Source: Phycisphaerae bacterium (GTDB lineage: Bacteria; Planctomycetota; Phycisphaerae; Phycisphaerales; SM1A02). From it: a DNA stretch of 64,000 bases. Location of the stretch: assembly GCA_002709295.1 (NCBI GenBank), contig PAQL01000008.1:49733-113732 (forward strand). The letters are read 5' to 3'. This document shows, piece by piece, positions 7,092-16,115 of this stretch (the first letter of the stretch is position 1; each line of letters opens with the position of its first letter). A program made the translations under genes and the position numbers. The notes under the pieces were generated by a model, which was not told the origin of the DNA, did not search any database, and was given only the letters and a program-made list of their open reading frames with translations.

Positions 7092-9251
7092 ATGTCCAAG
7101 ACTCCAGCCACGAGCACTGAAGCCGCCATCAGTCGGACTCGATCCGACTTCGAGGATCCGGGGAAGATCGGTCTGGAGGATCGGGCCAGATTCCTCAACC
7201 GCGACCTGCAGTGGCTGGAGTTCAACCGTCGGGTGCTCTTCCAGGCCATCGATCCACGGAATCCCCTGCTTGAAAGGGTGCGGTTCCTCGCGATCACCTC
7301 GAGCAACCTCGACGAGTTCTTCATGAAGCGGATCGGCGGCCTCAAGCGCCGGCGGTCGATGGGTCTGGGGGGACAGGCATGGGAGCCTCTCCCCCCGGAG
7401 AAGCAGCTCACGGAGCTGAGGAGGGTGGTGCTCGAGCTGGTGGATCTGCAGAGACGCTGCCTTCGCGACGACGTCCTGCCCCAGCTCTCCGAGGAGGGGA
7501 TCGAGCTCCTCGACTGGGAGGATCTCACCGAGGACGAACGCATCGAGGCGGAGTCCTGGTACCGCGCCAACGTCTTTCCCATCCTCACCCCGCTCGCGGT
7601 CGATCCCGGTCATCGCTTTCCGTTCATCTCGAACCTCAGCGTCTCGATCGGGGTGATGGTCAGGCGGGTGGGCGAGACCGAGGAGCTCTTCGCCCGAGTG
7701 AAGGTCCCCGAGGTGCCGACCCGTCTCTACGACCTCGGCGACGGTCGGCGCTTCGTACCGGTCCAGCAGATCATCGAGCACAACCTCGACGATCTCTTCC
7801 CGGGGATGGAGATCCTTCGGATCATGCCCTTCCGGGTCACCCGGAACGCCGACCTGGAACAGGACAGCGAGGATGCCGAGGACCTTCTCCAGCACATCCA
7901 GCAGCAACTCCGGGAGCGACGCTTCGCCCGGTCGGTGCGTCTGGAAGTCGGCAGCCGCCCCGACCCCCGCATGGTGCGTCTGATCCTGGACGAGCTCGAT
8001 CTCGACGAGGAGGATCTCTACCAGACCGACACCCTGCTGGACTACGGAATCCTCGGGGGCATCGCGGACATCGACCAGCCCGACCTCCGCTTCCCGGCCT
8101 GGAGACCGAAGATCCCCCGGGCTCTGGATGGCGACGAGGACGCCGACATTCTCGCGGCGACCCGCCGCGGCGATCTTCTGGTCCACATGCCCTATGAATC
8201 GTTCGATGCATCGGTCGAGCGTTTCGTGGAGCAGGCGGCCGCCGACCCGCGGGTGCTCTGCATCAAGCAGACGCTCTACCGGACTTCGGGCGACAGTCCG
8301 TTCATCCCCTCGCTCATCAAGGCGGCGGAGAGTGGCAAGCAGGTGGCGGTGCTCGTTGAGCTCCGGGCCCGCTTCGACGAGGCTCGCAACATCCACTGGG
8401 CCCGGAAGCTCGAGGACGCCGGCGTGCACGTCGCATACGGCGTGGTCGGCCTCAAGACGCACACCAAGACCGTCCTGGTGGTTCGGCAGGAGGCGGCCGG
8501 CATTCGCTGTTACGCCTACGTCGGCACAGGAAACTTCAACTCCAAGACCGCCAAGCTCTACGAGGATCTCGGCCTGTTCACCTCCGATCCGGCGATCACC
8601 GAGGACCTGGTCTCGCTGTTCAACTACATGACGGGTCGAAGTCGTCAGCGCGAGTACAACAAGATGCTCGTCGCTCCGACCACCATGAAGACCAGTTTTC
8701 TTGAACTGATCGACCGAGAGATCCTTCTCGCCGAATCCGGCCGCCCGGCGCGGATCATCTGCAAGATGAACCAGCTCGAGGACCGGGAGGTCACCGACGC
8801 CCTCTATCGCGCCTCTCAGGCGGGGGTGCAGATCGACTGCATCGTTCGAGGATTCTGCTGTCTTCGAGCCGGGGTTCCGGGACTCAGCGACAACATCAGG
8901 GTCTCATCGATCATCGGCCGCTTCCTCGAACACAGTCGGATCTTCTGGTTCAGCGGCGGTCGAGAGGACCCCCTCGACGGCGACTTCTACATCGGAAGCG
9001 CCGACTGGATGTATCGCAACCTCCACAATCGTGTCGAGGCGACCGTGCCGGTCGAGGCCCGACCGCTTCGCGAGCGTCTCTGGGAGATCCTCCAGATCGA
9101 ACTCCAGGATCACCGTCAGGCCTGGGACATGCGTCCGGACGGGACCTATGCCCTTCGCGACGCCGGCGGCCTTGATCCCGAGGATCCGCGTCTGGAGGGC
9201 ACCCACGCGGCGCTCATGCGATTGACCCGCGATCGCATCGAGGGGGATTGA
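7092..9251 (+). CDS. ppk1: Polyphosphate kinase 1
   Basis: PPK1 makes long-chain polyphosphate from ATP. The 719-residue length is typical. The N-terminal domain opens with RFLNRDLQWLEFNRRVL, followed by TSSNLDEFFMKR. The catalytic histidine region GLKTHTKT (His near residue 457) is followed by YVGTGNFN and KTAKLYEDLGLFT. The second phospholipase-D-like half contains the HNRVEATVPV motif near the C-terminus. The start codon was chosen because it precedes the first conserved block by about 33 residues, a normal spacing. Together with phoU upstream it suggests a phosphate storage theme. A short GGGGG/CCCCC hairpin just after the stop (about 9251-9268) could be a weak terminator. Confidence 0.96.
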   Translation: MSKTPATSTEAAISRTRSDFEDPGKIGLEDRARFLNRDLQWLEFNRRVLFQAIDPRNPLLERVRFLAITSSNLDEFFMKRIGGLKRRRSMGLGGQAWEPLPPEKQLTELRRVVLELVDLQRRCLRDDVLPQLSEEGIELLDWEDLTEDERIEAESWYRANVFPILTPLAVDPGHRFPFISNLSVSIGVMVRRVGETEELFARVKVPEVPTRLYDLGDGRRFVPVQQIIEHNLDDLFPGMEILRIMPFRVTRNADLEQDSEDAEDLLQHIQQQLRERRFARSVRLEVGSRPDPRMVRLILDELDLDEEDLYQTDTLLDYGILGGIADIDQPDLRFPAWRPKIPRALDGDEDADILAATRRGDLLVHMPYESFDASVERFVEQAAADPRVLCIKQTLYRTSGDSPFIPSLIKAAESGKQVAVLVELRARFDEARNIHWARKLEDAGVHVAYGVVGLKTHTKTVLVVRQEAAGIRCYAYVGTGNFNSKTAKLYEDLGLFTSDPAITEDLVSLFNYMTGRSRQREYNKMLVAPTTMKTSFLELIDREILLAESGRPARIICKMNQLEDREVTDALYRASQAGVQIDCIVRGFCCLRAGVPGLSDNIRVSSIIGRFLEHSRIFWFSGGREDPLDGDFYIGSADWMYRNLHNRVEATVPVEARPLRERLWEILQIELQDHRQAWDMRPDGTYALRDAGGLDPEDPRLEGTHAALMRLTRDRIEGD

Positions 9252-9403
9252 GGGGGCGGACTCCCCCGATCGGAGACCGACCCTGTCGGCGCACATCATC
9301 GGTCATTCACTTGATGTGTCGATCATGGAAATCGTCCCTCGAAAACGGGACTCCGCAGTCGCAGGCTCTCCGGGCCGGGGTCGATCATGATGTTCGATGC
9401 GAC

Positions 9404-9988
9404 TCAGAACGCTTCGAGACGGGGCATGGCGGAACCGACCAGTCGGATGCGGCGGGCCCGGTCGCCCTCGATCTCGAGATCGATCACGTCATCGGGTTCG
9501 ACGCTGAGATCGATGGACGCCCGGTAGAGGCGTCGTCCCTGTTCGAACTCCAGAGTGAATGGTTCGAGCAGATTGCCCTGATCGTCCTCGGTGCCGACCA
9601 CGCCGTCGAGCAGCTCGACCGGAGCCCGGCCCTCGATCTGATAGGTCAGGACCTCGTTGGCCCGATCCCAGCGGATGGTGACCACCTCGTCCTCCTGGGT
9701 CCGGAACTCGATGTAGTCGGAGCGGATCCGGCTGACTCGCGGATCGGCGGGATAGGGGCCGAAATCGGTGCCGGTGCGCACCAGCGTGAGCATCCGGTGC
9801 ATGACGATTCTTCCGATCGACTGGGTCGAGACCTCCTCGGTCGTCGACTGGTACGCACGAATGCTCGCATCAAGCGCCACCAGGGTGGCGGTGAGCAGCG
9901 CCGCCGTGATCGCCATGGCGATCAGGACCTCGACGAGGTTGAAGCCTCGTCGTCGGGTGATCGATCGTCGGCGTCGTCTGTCGATCAT
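9404..9988 (-). CDS. PilW/GspJ-like minor pilin
   Basis: A 194-residue prepilin-like protein. After a basic leader it carries the type III signal-peptide motif RRRGFNLVEVLIA, to be cut by a prepilin peptidase after the Gly, with the conserved Glu at +5 and a hydrophobic helix. The rest is a beta-rich globular domain, as in PilW/GspJ minor pilins that prime pilus assembly. Its ATG overlaps the stop of the upstream PilX-like gene by four bases, so it is the last gene of the pilT-pilC-pilV-pilX-pilW unit. No prepilin peptidase gene is in the window. Confidence 0.82.
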   Translation of the reverse strand: MIDRRRRRSITRRRGFNLVEVLIAMAITAALLTATLVALDASIRAYQSTTEEVSTQSIGRIVMHRMLTLVRTGTDFGPYPADPRVSRIRSDYIEFRTQEDEVVTIRWDRANEVLTYQIEGRAPVELLDGVVGTEDDQGNLLEPFTLEFEQGRRLYRASIDLSVEPDDVIDLEIEGDRARRIRLVGSAMPRLEAF

Positions 9989-12372
9989 CGAATGCCCTCC
10001 CGATAGCTGGCCGCGACGGGTTCGGCGACGATCGGCCAGGGGATGCCGTCGGGAAGGACGACGTCCGGGTCGTATTCGAGGACGATCTCACCGAACCCGG
10101 TGAAGGACGGATCAAGGGGATCCGATCCCTCTCCGTCACCGTCGTCGGGACCGAAGTAGCCGATCGTGGTGTTGAAGGCGTCGGCCTGCCCGTCGTAGTA
10201 GAGGGGGCCTTGGCCGGGAATCGGCTGGAAGGTCATCAGCAGGGTGCCCTTGACCAGGGCCGTGCCCCGGACGTCGAGGATCCCGGCAACGATCACGCCG
10301 CGAAGATCGGCCCGAGGGGTCGCATCGAGGTCGCCCGCGTCGACCTCGTTGGTGAACGAACCCACGTCCACCGACCATCCCGGCATCATGATCGAACTCT
10401 TCTGCATCTCGACCAGCTGCTCGTCGGGGAGATCCTCGAGAAGCCCCTGAAGCTGCTCGCCATCGGGCTGGGCGAGGAGATCCTCGTCCGTGGGATCGCT
10501 GAAGAACCGGCTGGTACCGGTCACCTGGATCTTGTTCCGCCAGTGGGTGTATTCACCGGGGGTGTCGCCGGCGATCGATCCCAGGAAGGTGCAGTCCTCG
10601 AACCGGAGATTGTTGCTGAGCAGCTTGCTGTCCGGCACCTCGCCAAGCACCGGGTGGTTCGCGATCAGACCTTCGAAGCGGGTCCGGATCAGGAAGCCCT
10701 CGTCGGGGTCGGCATCCTCGAGGGCTCCCGCGTAGTTCCAGTTCGGATCGGTGCAGAGGGCCTCGGAACGGACGTAGGTCACCCCGACGAAGGTGCAGTC
10801 CTCGAACAGGGCGTTGGTCCCGACGGGGATCATCACGTTCTCGAATGTGATGCCACGGTAGATGGGACGAAGGTAGAGGTCGTAGGGGTTCGAGCTTCCC
10901 AGAGGAGTGGTCTCGTATCCGGGATGTTCGGGATCGTCGGGAAGGATCGCGGCACCACCGGCCGCGACTCCGGCGAGGACCTGCTGTTCGAAGTCATCAC
11001 CGGCATCAGCCACTTCCAGGAAGTATCCGGCGCTGTCGGCGAACATGTCCGTGGTGACCACGCGGAGGCTTTCGTCGTCGAGACCGAAGCTCATCGCGGC
11101 CTCGTCGACGTCGGTTCGCACGGATCCCCGCACGACCGTGCGGACGGAACCCCCGTGCTCCTCCTCCCACGAAGCCCGCTCGACCGCGAAGGCGAGCCTG
11201 CCCTGGACCTTGGCGTACCGGTCCCAGGAGTCGAGGATGCCGTCTCGATATCCGAGGGCGGTGTCGTCGTCGTCGATCACTCCGTCCTCGTTGCGGTCGG
11301 GCATCGCATTGTCGAGGAGATGAGCGAACTGATCGTCCACGCCCTCGAATTCCGAGGTGGCCCCACCCGAGAGTTCCGTGTCGTAGACGACGCCGCCGCT
11401 CTCGTCGAGATCGAAGGCGTCGAGGAACAGGTCGAACTCGTCGACGAACTCGTCACCGTCGAGATCGACGAAGTCGGGTTCGAGGTCGTCACCCTCGACG
11501 GGATGTCCCGGGCGGAGCCTTCCGTCGTCGTCGACGTCGTTGGCGACCACCAGTTCCTCGAAGCGGTCGAGGGCGTCATCGAGATCCGCGGAGAGCCATC
11601 GGATGTCGCTCCGCATGTCGAGGGGGTCGCCGTTTCCACCGTTCAGCTCGCCCGCGTTCTCTCCGTATCGCGTGCCGAGGGGGCCGATGATCATCACGTT
11701 CTTTCCGATCATGAGCCGGTTGGGACTGACGATCGCGTAATCGATCCTCTTGTCGAGTGCGACCTCGATCGAGAGGGTGCGTCGCACTTCGCGGTCCACG
11801 CCTTCGCTGATCACTCGAATGGCGTTCCGTTCGGGGATCGGTTCGTAGCGAAGACGGAACCACGCGGCATTCGCGTCGGGTGAGACGCGGATGGGCCGGA
11901 CATCGAGGGTGCCGTCTTCGGCGATGTCGGGAAGGCCGGCATCTCCGAGTTCGATCACCTCGGAGTGGTCTCCGGCGAGGTGCGCATCCCGGACCGCCTC
12001 CGCGATGCTGGCGGCGGGGGAGTCGACCACATACCCCTCCGGATCGAGGATCTCGACTGAACCCTGCTCGCCGACGTTCCAGCTGCCGTTCCAGAGGTCG
12101 GTCGCGAATTCGGCGTCGATCTCGCCCTTCATGACGACGAATCGACGTGCTTCACGTTCCAGCACCCAGGTTCCGTAGACCAGACCCGTCTCCGCTGCAC
12201 TGGTCGCCCGGCTCACCCGGAGGGAGACGTCCGCGGTGCGGAGGTTGCCGCTGGCCACGACCGCCATGGCGGCGGCCAGAGATCCGAAGATGACGAGGAA
12301 CATCATCGCGAGAACGCTGGCGACGCCTCGTCGATTCCGGGTCGTGACTTGCGTCGATCGCGACTGCTTCAT
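9985..12372 (-). CDS. Giant PilX-like minor pilin with EF-hand-like loops
   Basis: A 795-residue protein with a PilX-type N-terminus: NRRGVASVLAMMF and a transmembrane helix at about residues 17-40, without the Glu5 of ordinary pilins. PilX proteins are usually only about 160-200 residues. The start at 12372 is favoured by a GGAG 7 bases upstream. Residues 279-370 contain several EF-hand/dockerin-like calcium loops: DVDDDG at 279, a D-x-D-x-D...D..D loop at 303-314 and another at 359-370. The C-terminal half has repeated FEDCTF units suggesting a right-handed beta-helix. It lies between PilV-like and PilW-like genes. It probably is a pilus-tip or surface protein; the adhesin role is inferred. 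Confidence 0.72.
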   Translation of the reverse strand: MKQSRSTQVTTRNRRGVASVLAMMFLVIFGSLAAAMAVVASGNLRTADVSLRVSRATSAAETGLVYGTWVLEREARRFVVMKGEIDAEFATDLWNGSWNVGEQGSVEILDPEGYVVDSPAASIAEAVRDAHLAGDHSEVIELGDAGLPDIAEDGTLDVRPIRVSPDANAAWFRLRYEPIPERNAIRVISEGVDREVRRTLSIEVALDKRIDYAIVSPNRLMIGKNVMIIGPLGTRYGENAGELNGGNGDPLDMRSDIRWLSADLDDALDRFEELVVANDVDDDGRLRPGHPVEGDDLEPDFVDLDGDEFVDEFDLFLDAFDLDESGGVVYDTELSGGATSEFEGVDDQFAHLLDNAMPDRNEDGVIDDDDTALGYRDGILDSWDRYAKVQGRLAFAVERASWEEEHGGSVRTVVRGSVRTDVDEAAMSFGLDDESLRVVTTDMFADSAGYFLEVADAGDDFEQQVLAGVAAGGAAILPDDPEHPGYETTPLGSSNPYDLYLRPIYRGITFENVMIPVGTNALFEDCTFVGVTYVRSEALCTDPNWNYAGALEDADPDEGFLIRTRFEGLIANHPVLGEVPDSKLLSNNLRFEDCTFLGSIAGDTPGEYTHWRNKIQVTGTSRFFSDPTDEDLLAQPDGEQLQGLLEDLPDEQLVEMQKSSIMMPGWSVDVGSFTNEVDAGDLDATPRADLRGVIVAGILDVRGTALVKGTLLMTFQPIPGQGPLYYDGQADAFNTTIGYFGPDDGDGEGSDPLDPSFTGFGEIVLEYDPDVVLPDGIPWPIVAEPVAASYREGIR

Positions 12373-12449
12373 GATCGAACTCCGTCGAATGCGGATGCCG
12401 GACACCCGCTCGCTCGAGAAGCCTCCGGGCCGATGTCGGATCCCTTCTT

Positions 12450-13007
12450 TCATCGGGGCTGGATCCATGTGAGACGCGTGATCTCGGAAGGTTCCAGATC
12501 GTCCGCGCCCTGGTATTCGACGAAGACGGTCACTCGAAGCATGTCGCTGGTGCCGTCGGGGACCGTGGTGTTCAGATCGAAGGGATCGACGTTCACCACC
12601 ACCGCTCGTTGCCGCCAACCCTCGAATCCCGGCAGGGTCTCGCGAAGGGCGTTGATGGGTCCGTTGCCGATGTCCGCACTGAAGACCGCGCCATCGAGGT
12701 CGTCGACGTCATCCCAGTCGACGAGATCCGGTTCCTCGGCCTCGGGTCCCCAGAACTCGACTCCGGTGACCGGGTCGTGGCGGGGGAGGTTGATGGCCAT
12801 CTCGCGGATCTCGCCGGCCAGCCGCATCGCGACCGCGGATTGCTGGGCCCAGTCGTTCTGTCTGTGGAAGGTCTGCTGCGCGAGGACGATCGCCAGAACA
12901 CCGGTTCCCACGATGACGGTGGCCAGTGCGGCCTCGATGAGTGTGAAGCCCCTTCTTCCGTCCCTCCGGAGGAGAGCATTCCGACGATGTGCGTGGATTC
13001 GATCCAT
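12450..13007 (-). CDS. PilV/GspI-like minor pilin
   Basis: A 185-residue prepilin. The leader MDRIHAHRRNALLRRDGRRG is followed by the processed N-terminus FTLIEAALATVIVGTGVLAI, with Glu at +5. PilV and GspI proteins show this FTLIEA form. The ATG at 13007 was chosen because a strong GGAGGAACC Shine-Dalgarno precedes it. It follows pilC by 26 bases and precedes the PilX-like gene by 77 bases in the same direction. The C-terminal domain is acidic and unrecognised. Likely a minor pilin that helps form the priming complex. Confidence 0.82.
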   Translation of the reverse strand: MDRIHAHRRNALLRRDGRRGFTLIEAALATVIVGTGVLAIVLAQQTFHRQNDWAQQSAVAMRLAGEIREMAINLPRHDPVTGVEFWGPEAEEPDLVDWDDVDDLDGAVFSADIGNGPINALRETLPGFEGWRQRAVVVNVDPFDLNTTVPDGTSDMLRVTVFVEYQGADDLEPSEITRLTWIQPR

Positions 13008-13033
13008 CGGTTCCTCCCTCCGCGTCCGACCGG

Positions 13034-14257
13034 TCAGTTCGTCACGAGGCTGCTCATCTTGAAGATGGGCAGGATGATGGCCATGGCGATGAAACCGACG
13101 ACTGAACCCATGATCACGATCATGAGTGGTTCGATCATGCTGGTCACCGACTTGATCGCATCGCGAAGCAGTCGGTGGTAGTAGTCGGAGACCTCGTCGA
13201 GCACCTCGCCGAGCTTGCCCGAGTCCTCGCCCGCGGCGACCATCTGGACGACGCTGCGGGGGAGAAGGCTCGACTTGCCCAGTTGCGACTGGATCTTCCG
13301 CCCCTGTCGGACGGAGGAGTGGACGTTTCGCCACATCCGTCGGAACAGTCGGTTGCCGGAGATGTCGCCGGTGATCGCGAGCGTGTCGAGCATGGGGACG
13401 CCGGCGTTGAGCAGTTCGCCCATGGTGTGGAGGGAACGGCTGATGTAGAGGGCTCGGAACATCCTCCTGGCGATCGGCATCGAGAGCTTCAGGCGATCCC
13501 ACCAGAAGCCGCCGAGATCGGTCCGGATGAAAACGAGGAATCCGGCGATCAGTCCCGCGGCCGCGATCAGGATGACCCACCATGACTGAACCATGAAGTC
13601 CGAGACGGACATGAGGAACCTGGTCGGTCCGGGAAGAGCCTCCTCCTTGCCCTCGAACACGCCCGCGAAGCGGGGGAGGACGAAGGTGAGCAGGAACACC
13701 GTGACCCCGATCGCCATCGTGGCGATGATGCCGGGATAGATGCTGGCTCCGACGACCATCTTCCGGGTCTCCAGTTCCTGCTGGAGGTAGGCCGCGATCC
13801 GATCGAGCATGCGTGCGAAGGCACCACTCATCTCGGAGGCCCTCACCATGCTGATGTACAGCGGTCCGAAGAGCTTCGGATGCCTTGAGATCGCTTCGGA
13901 GAACTGACGGCCGCTCTCGATGTCGGCCTTGATCTCCTGGAGGATGGACTTGAACTTCGCGTTGGTGGTCTGCTCGGAGATCCCGTCAAGGGCCTGACGA
14001 ATGCTGATTCCGGCCCGGATCATGACCGCAAGCTGGGTCGTGAAGTCGAGGATGTCCTTCTTAGAGGGCCCGCTGGACCAGTTGAGGACGGAGGACAGGT
14101 TCCTGAGGCCTGAACCGCCGACCGCGGGTGCGAGCTGCATCACGTGCAGACCCTTCCCCCGGAGCATCGCCGCCGCGGTGGCGGCATCGACCGCCGCGAG
14201 CGCGCCGTCCTCGACGCCTCCGGTCCCGTTCCTTGCCTGGTAGCGATACTGCGGCAT
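13034..14257 (-). CDS. pilC: Type IV pilus inner-membrane platform protein PilC (GspF family)
   Basis: A 407-residue GspF/PilC-family protein, the polytopic platform that couples the assembly/retraction ATPases to pilin polymerisation. It starts with the family form YRYQARNGTG and has two homologous cytoplasmic helical domains (about residues 70-190 and 270-395). The FTTQLAVMIRAGISIRQAL segment marks the first. Three membrane helices lie at about 168-190, 220-240 and 375-397. It follows pilT by 19 bases and belongs to the same unit. A second, diverged GspF is encoded at 32491-33702, so the two systems have separate platforms. Confidence 0.92.
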   Translation of the reverse strand: MPQYRYQARNGTGGVEDGALAAVDAATAAAMLRGKGLHVMQLAPAVGGSGLRNLSSVLNWSSGPSKKDILDFTTQLAVMIRAGISIRQALDGISEQTTNAKFKSILQEIKADIESGRQFSEAISRHPKLFGPLYISMVRASEMSGAFARMLDRIAAYLQQELETRKMVVGASIYPGIIATMAIGVTVFLLTFVLPRFAGVFEGKEEALPGPTRFLMSVSDFMVQSWWVILIAAAGLIAGFLVFIRTDLGGFWWDRLKLSMPIARRMFRALYISRSLHTMGELLNAGVPMLDTLAITGDISGNRLFRRMWRNVHSSVRQGRKIQSQLGKSSLLPRSVVQMVAAGEDSGKLGEVLDEVSDYYHRLLRDAIKSVTSMIEPLMIVIMGSVVGFIAMAIILPIFKMSSLVTN

Positions 14258-14276
14258 CGTTGGTGTTCCATCCGCC

Positions 14277-15332
14277 TCAGGCGGCGATCATCCGTTCGAT
14301 CTTCTCGGGGTGGGCGGACTGGGCGATCGCATCCTCGCGGCTGATCATGCCGTTGAAGAACAGCTCGGCGATCGCGTTGTCGAGACTGATCATGCCCAGC
14401 TGGCGATTCGTCTCGATGACGTTCGGAATCTCGAAGGTCCGGGCCTCCCGGATGATGTTCCGGACGGCCGGGGTGCAGAGCATGATCTCGATGGCGGGAA
14501 CCATGCCGGGCCGGTCGATGCGGCTGAACAGCGTCTGGCTGACGACGGCTTCGAGGGTGTTCGCCAGCATGGAGCGGATCTGGTTCTGCTGTCCCGCGGG
14601 ATACATGTCGATGATCCGCTCGACGGTCTGAGAAGCGTCGACGGTGTGCAGGGTCGAAAGCACCAGGTGTCCCGTCTCCGCTGCGCTGATCGCGAGAGCG
14701 GTGGTCTCCAGATCCCGCATCTCGCCGACGAGGATGATGTCCGGGTCCTGTCGGAGCGCGTGCTTGAGGCCGCTTGAGAAGCTCGGCATGTCCGAACCGA
14801 GCTCTCGCTGTTCGATCAGCGACTTGTCGCTCTCGAACACGTACTCGACCGGATCCTCGAGGGTCATGATGTGCTTGCGATACCGCTCGTTCATCGCCTG
14901 GATCATGGCGGCGAGGGTGGTCGACTTGCCCGACCCCGTGTCTCCGGTCACGAGCACCAGCCCGCGGGGGAGATAGGTGAGGCGGGAGATCACTTCGGGA
15001 AGGTTCAGTTCAGCGAGCGGTGGGACCGAGGTCTTGATGCCTCGAAGGGCCATGGCGACCTTGCCCTTCTGCATGTGGGCGTTGACGCGGTAGCGTTGAA
15101 GCTCTGCGACCTCGTAGGAGAAGTCGAGATCCGACTGATCGTCGAAGGTGGCGAGCTGGGCCGGGCTGACCATCTGCTCGAGGGCTCGTCGAAGGCCGTC
15201 TCCGGTCAGGGCGGGGCATTCCATCGGCTGCATGACCGTGTGCACCCGCATCATGGGCGGATGATCCGCCACCAGATGGATGTCGGACGCGTCATGCTCG
15301 AACGCCTGTCGAAGAATGTCGTTGAGATGCAT
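14277..15332 (-). CDS. pilT: Type IV pilus retraction ATPase PilT
   Basis: Hexameric secretion ATPase of the PilT group, driving pilus retraction. The protein is 351 residues from the ATG at 15332, which has GGAG 10 bases upstream. Walker A GDTGSGKST is at residues 130-138. The Asp box TLEDPVEYV, Walker B DIILVGEMRD and His box STLHTVDA follow. The tail lacks the tetracysteine zinc motif of GspE/PilB, which supports PilT. Its neighbours are PilC and three minor pilins. The partner PilB ATPase is not in this unit; the only extension-type ATPase seen here is GspE at 33709-35388. Confidence 0.93.
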   Translation of the reverse strand: MHLNDILRQAFEHDASDIHLVADHPPMMRVHTVMQPMECPALTGDGLRRALEQMVSPAQLATFDDQSDLDFSYEVAELQRYRVNAHMQKGKVAMALRGIKTSVPPLAELNLPEVISRLTYLPRGLVLVTGDTGSGKSTTLAAMIQAMNERYRKHIMTLEDPVEYVFESDKSLIEQRELGSDMPSFSSGLKHALRQDPDIILVGEMRDLETTALAISAAETGHLVLSTLHTVDASQTVERIIDMYPAGQQNQIRSMLANTLEAVVSQTLFSRIDRPGMVPAIEIMLCTPAVRNIIREARTFEIPNVIETNRQLGMISLDNAIAELFFNGMISREDAIAQSAHPEKIERMIAA

Positions 15333-15459
15333 CGGCCGCTCCGTCCCCGGGGTCGAAATCGACACCCGACAGTCTGGGCATCGGCCGATGGAGCGACCGT
15401 ATTGACCCGGAGATGGCCATTCAGCGCAAAGAGGGGGGTTGTGGGGTGAACACCCGGAC

Positions 15460-16056
15460 TCAGGGAGCGGGATTGGACGTCTGACCCGAGGCGGGACCGG
15501 TTTCCGGTCCTTCGGGAGCGTCTTCTCCGTCGGTCGTTTCCGGTGCTGCGGGTCGCACGATCTGGAAGGTCCCGGAACCTGAGAACGACTGGGTCGGCCG
15601 GCGAACCCCTGCATCGAAGAGGATCTGCCCGATCAGGCCCGGGGCCCGGTATCGGACGCCACCCTCGATCCGCCAGTCGATGTCCTGATCGAGGTCGATT
15701 CGTTCCCCGAGGTCCGCCGGCAGCAGGGTGGATGCGGGGATCGTCATGATCGCGGATCGGCCCGGGGGAAGGGTTCGGAAGGCCGCCCACCGTCCCTCGA
15801 ATCGCCCGACGTTCTTGACGGTGAAGATGTATTCGAACCGTTCGAGAGGCATGTCCTCGGCGCTGGGATTCAGCACCTCGAGTTCGATCCGGTATCCAGC
15901 GGCGTCCGGAGCGCCCTGGGCTCCAGCGACCACGACCGGGCGGGCGTCAAGGGCTCGCACCTCGGGCGCGGATCCGCAGCCAGCCAGACAGAGGACCCCC
16001 GTCAGGAGGGCCGGCAGGAGACGGGAGAGGGGGCGATCGCGGTGGTCGACGGGCAT
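15460..16056 (-). CDS. LEA14-like (WHy domain) lipoprotein
   Basis: A 198-residue predicted lipoprotein. The signal peptide ends in the lipobox LAGC (Cys at about residue 27). The mature part has an immunoglobulin-like pattern (RIELEVLNPSAEDMPLERFEY) typical of LEA type 2/WHy domains. The C-terminus is a proline/glycine-rich tail. It lies upstream of pilT on the same strand, separated by about 128 bases, and is divergent from the PQQ-propeller gene. Its function is unknown; it may be an outer-membrane-anchored periplasmic protein. Confidence 0.68.
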   Translation of the reverse strand: MPVDHRDRPLSRLLPALLTGVLCLAGCGSAPEVRALDARPVVVAGAQGAPDAAGYRIELEVLNPSAEDMPLERFEYIFTVKNVGRFEGRWAAFRTLPPGRSAIMTIPASTLLPADLGERIDLDQDIDWRIEGGVRYRAPGLIGQILFDAGVRRPTQSFSGSGTFQIVRPAAPETTDGEDAPEGPETGPASGQTSNPAP

Positions 16057-16061
16057 TGGCG

Positions 16062-16068
16062 TACTGTA
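16062..16068. promoter_or_regulatory. Symmetric GTACTGTAC, possible divergent -10 region
   Basis: The sequence GTACTGTAC at 16061-16069 is a perfect palindrome about its central T/A. It gives TACAGT on the minus strand 6 bases before the lipoprotein ATG (16056). On the plus strand it gives TACTGT about 49 bases before the PQQ-protein ATG (16116). Either strand could use it as a -10 element; no -35 is obvious. Confidence 0.3.
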
Positions 16069-16115
16069 CCTCTGTCCAGCCGCCCGCCCGGGCGGCCCCC
16101 TCGTGCGGTCTGCCC

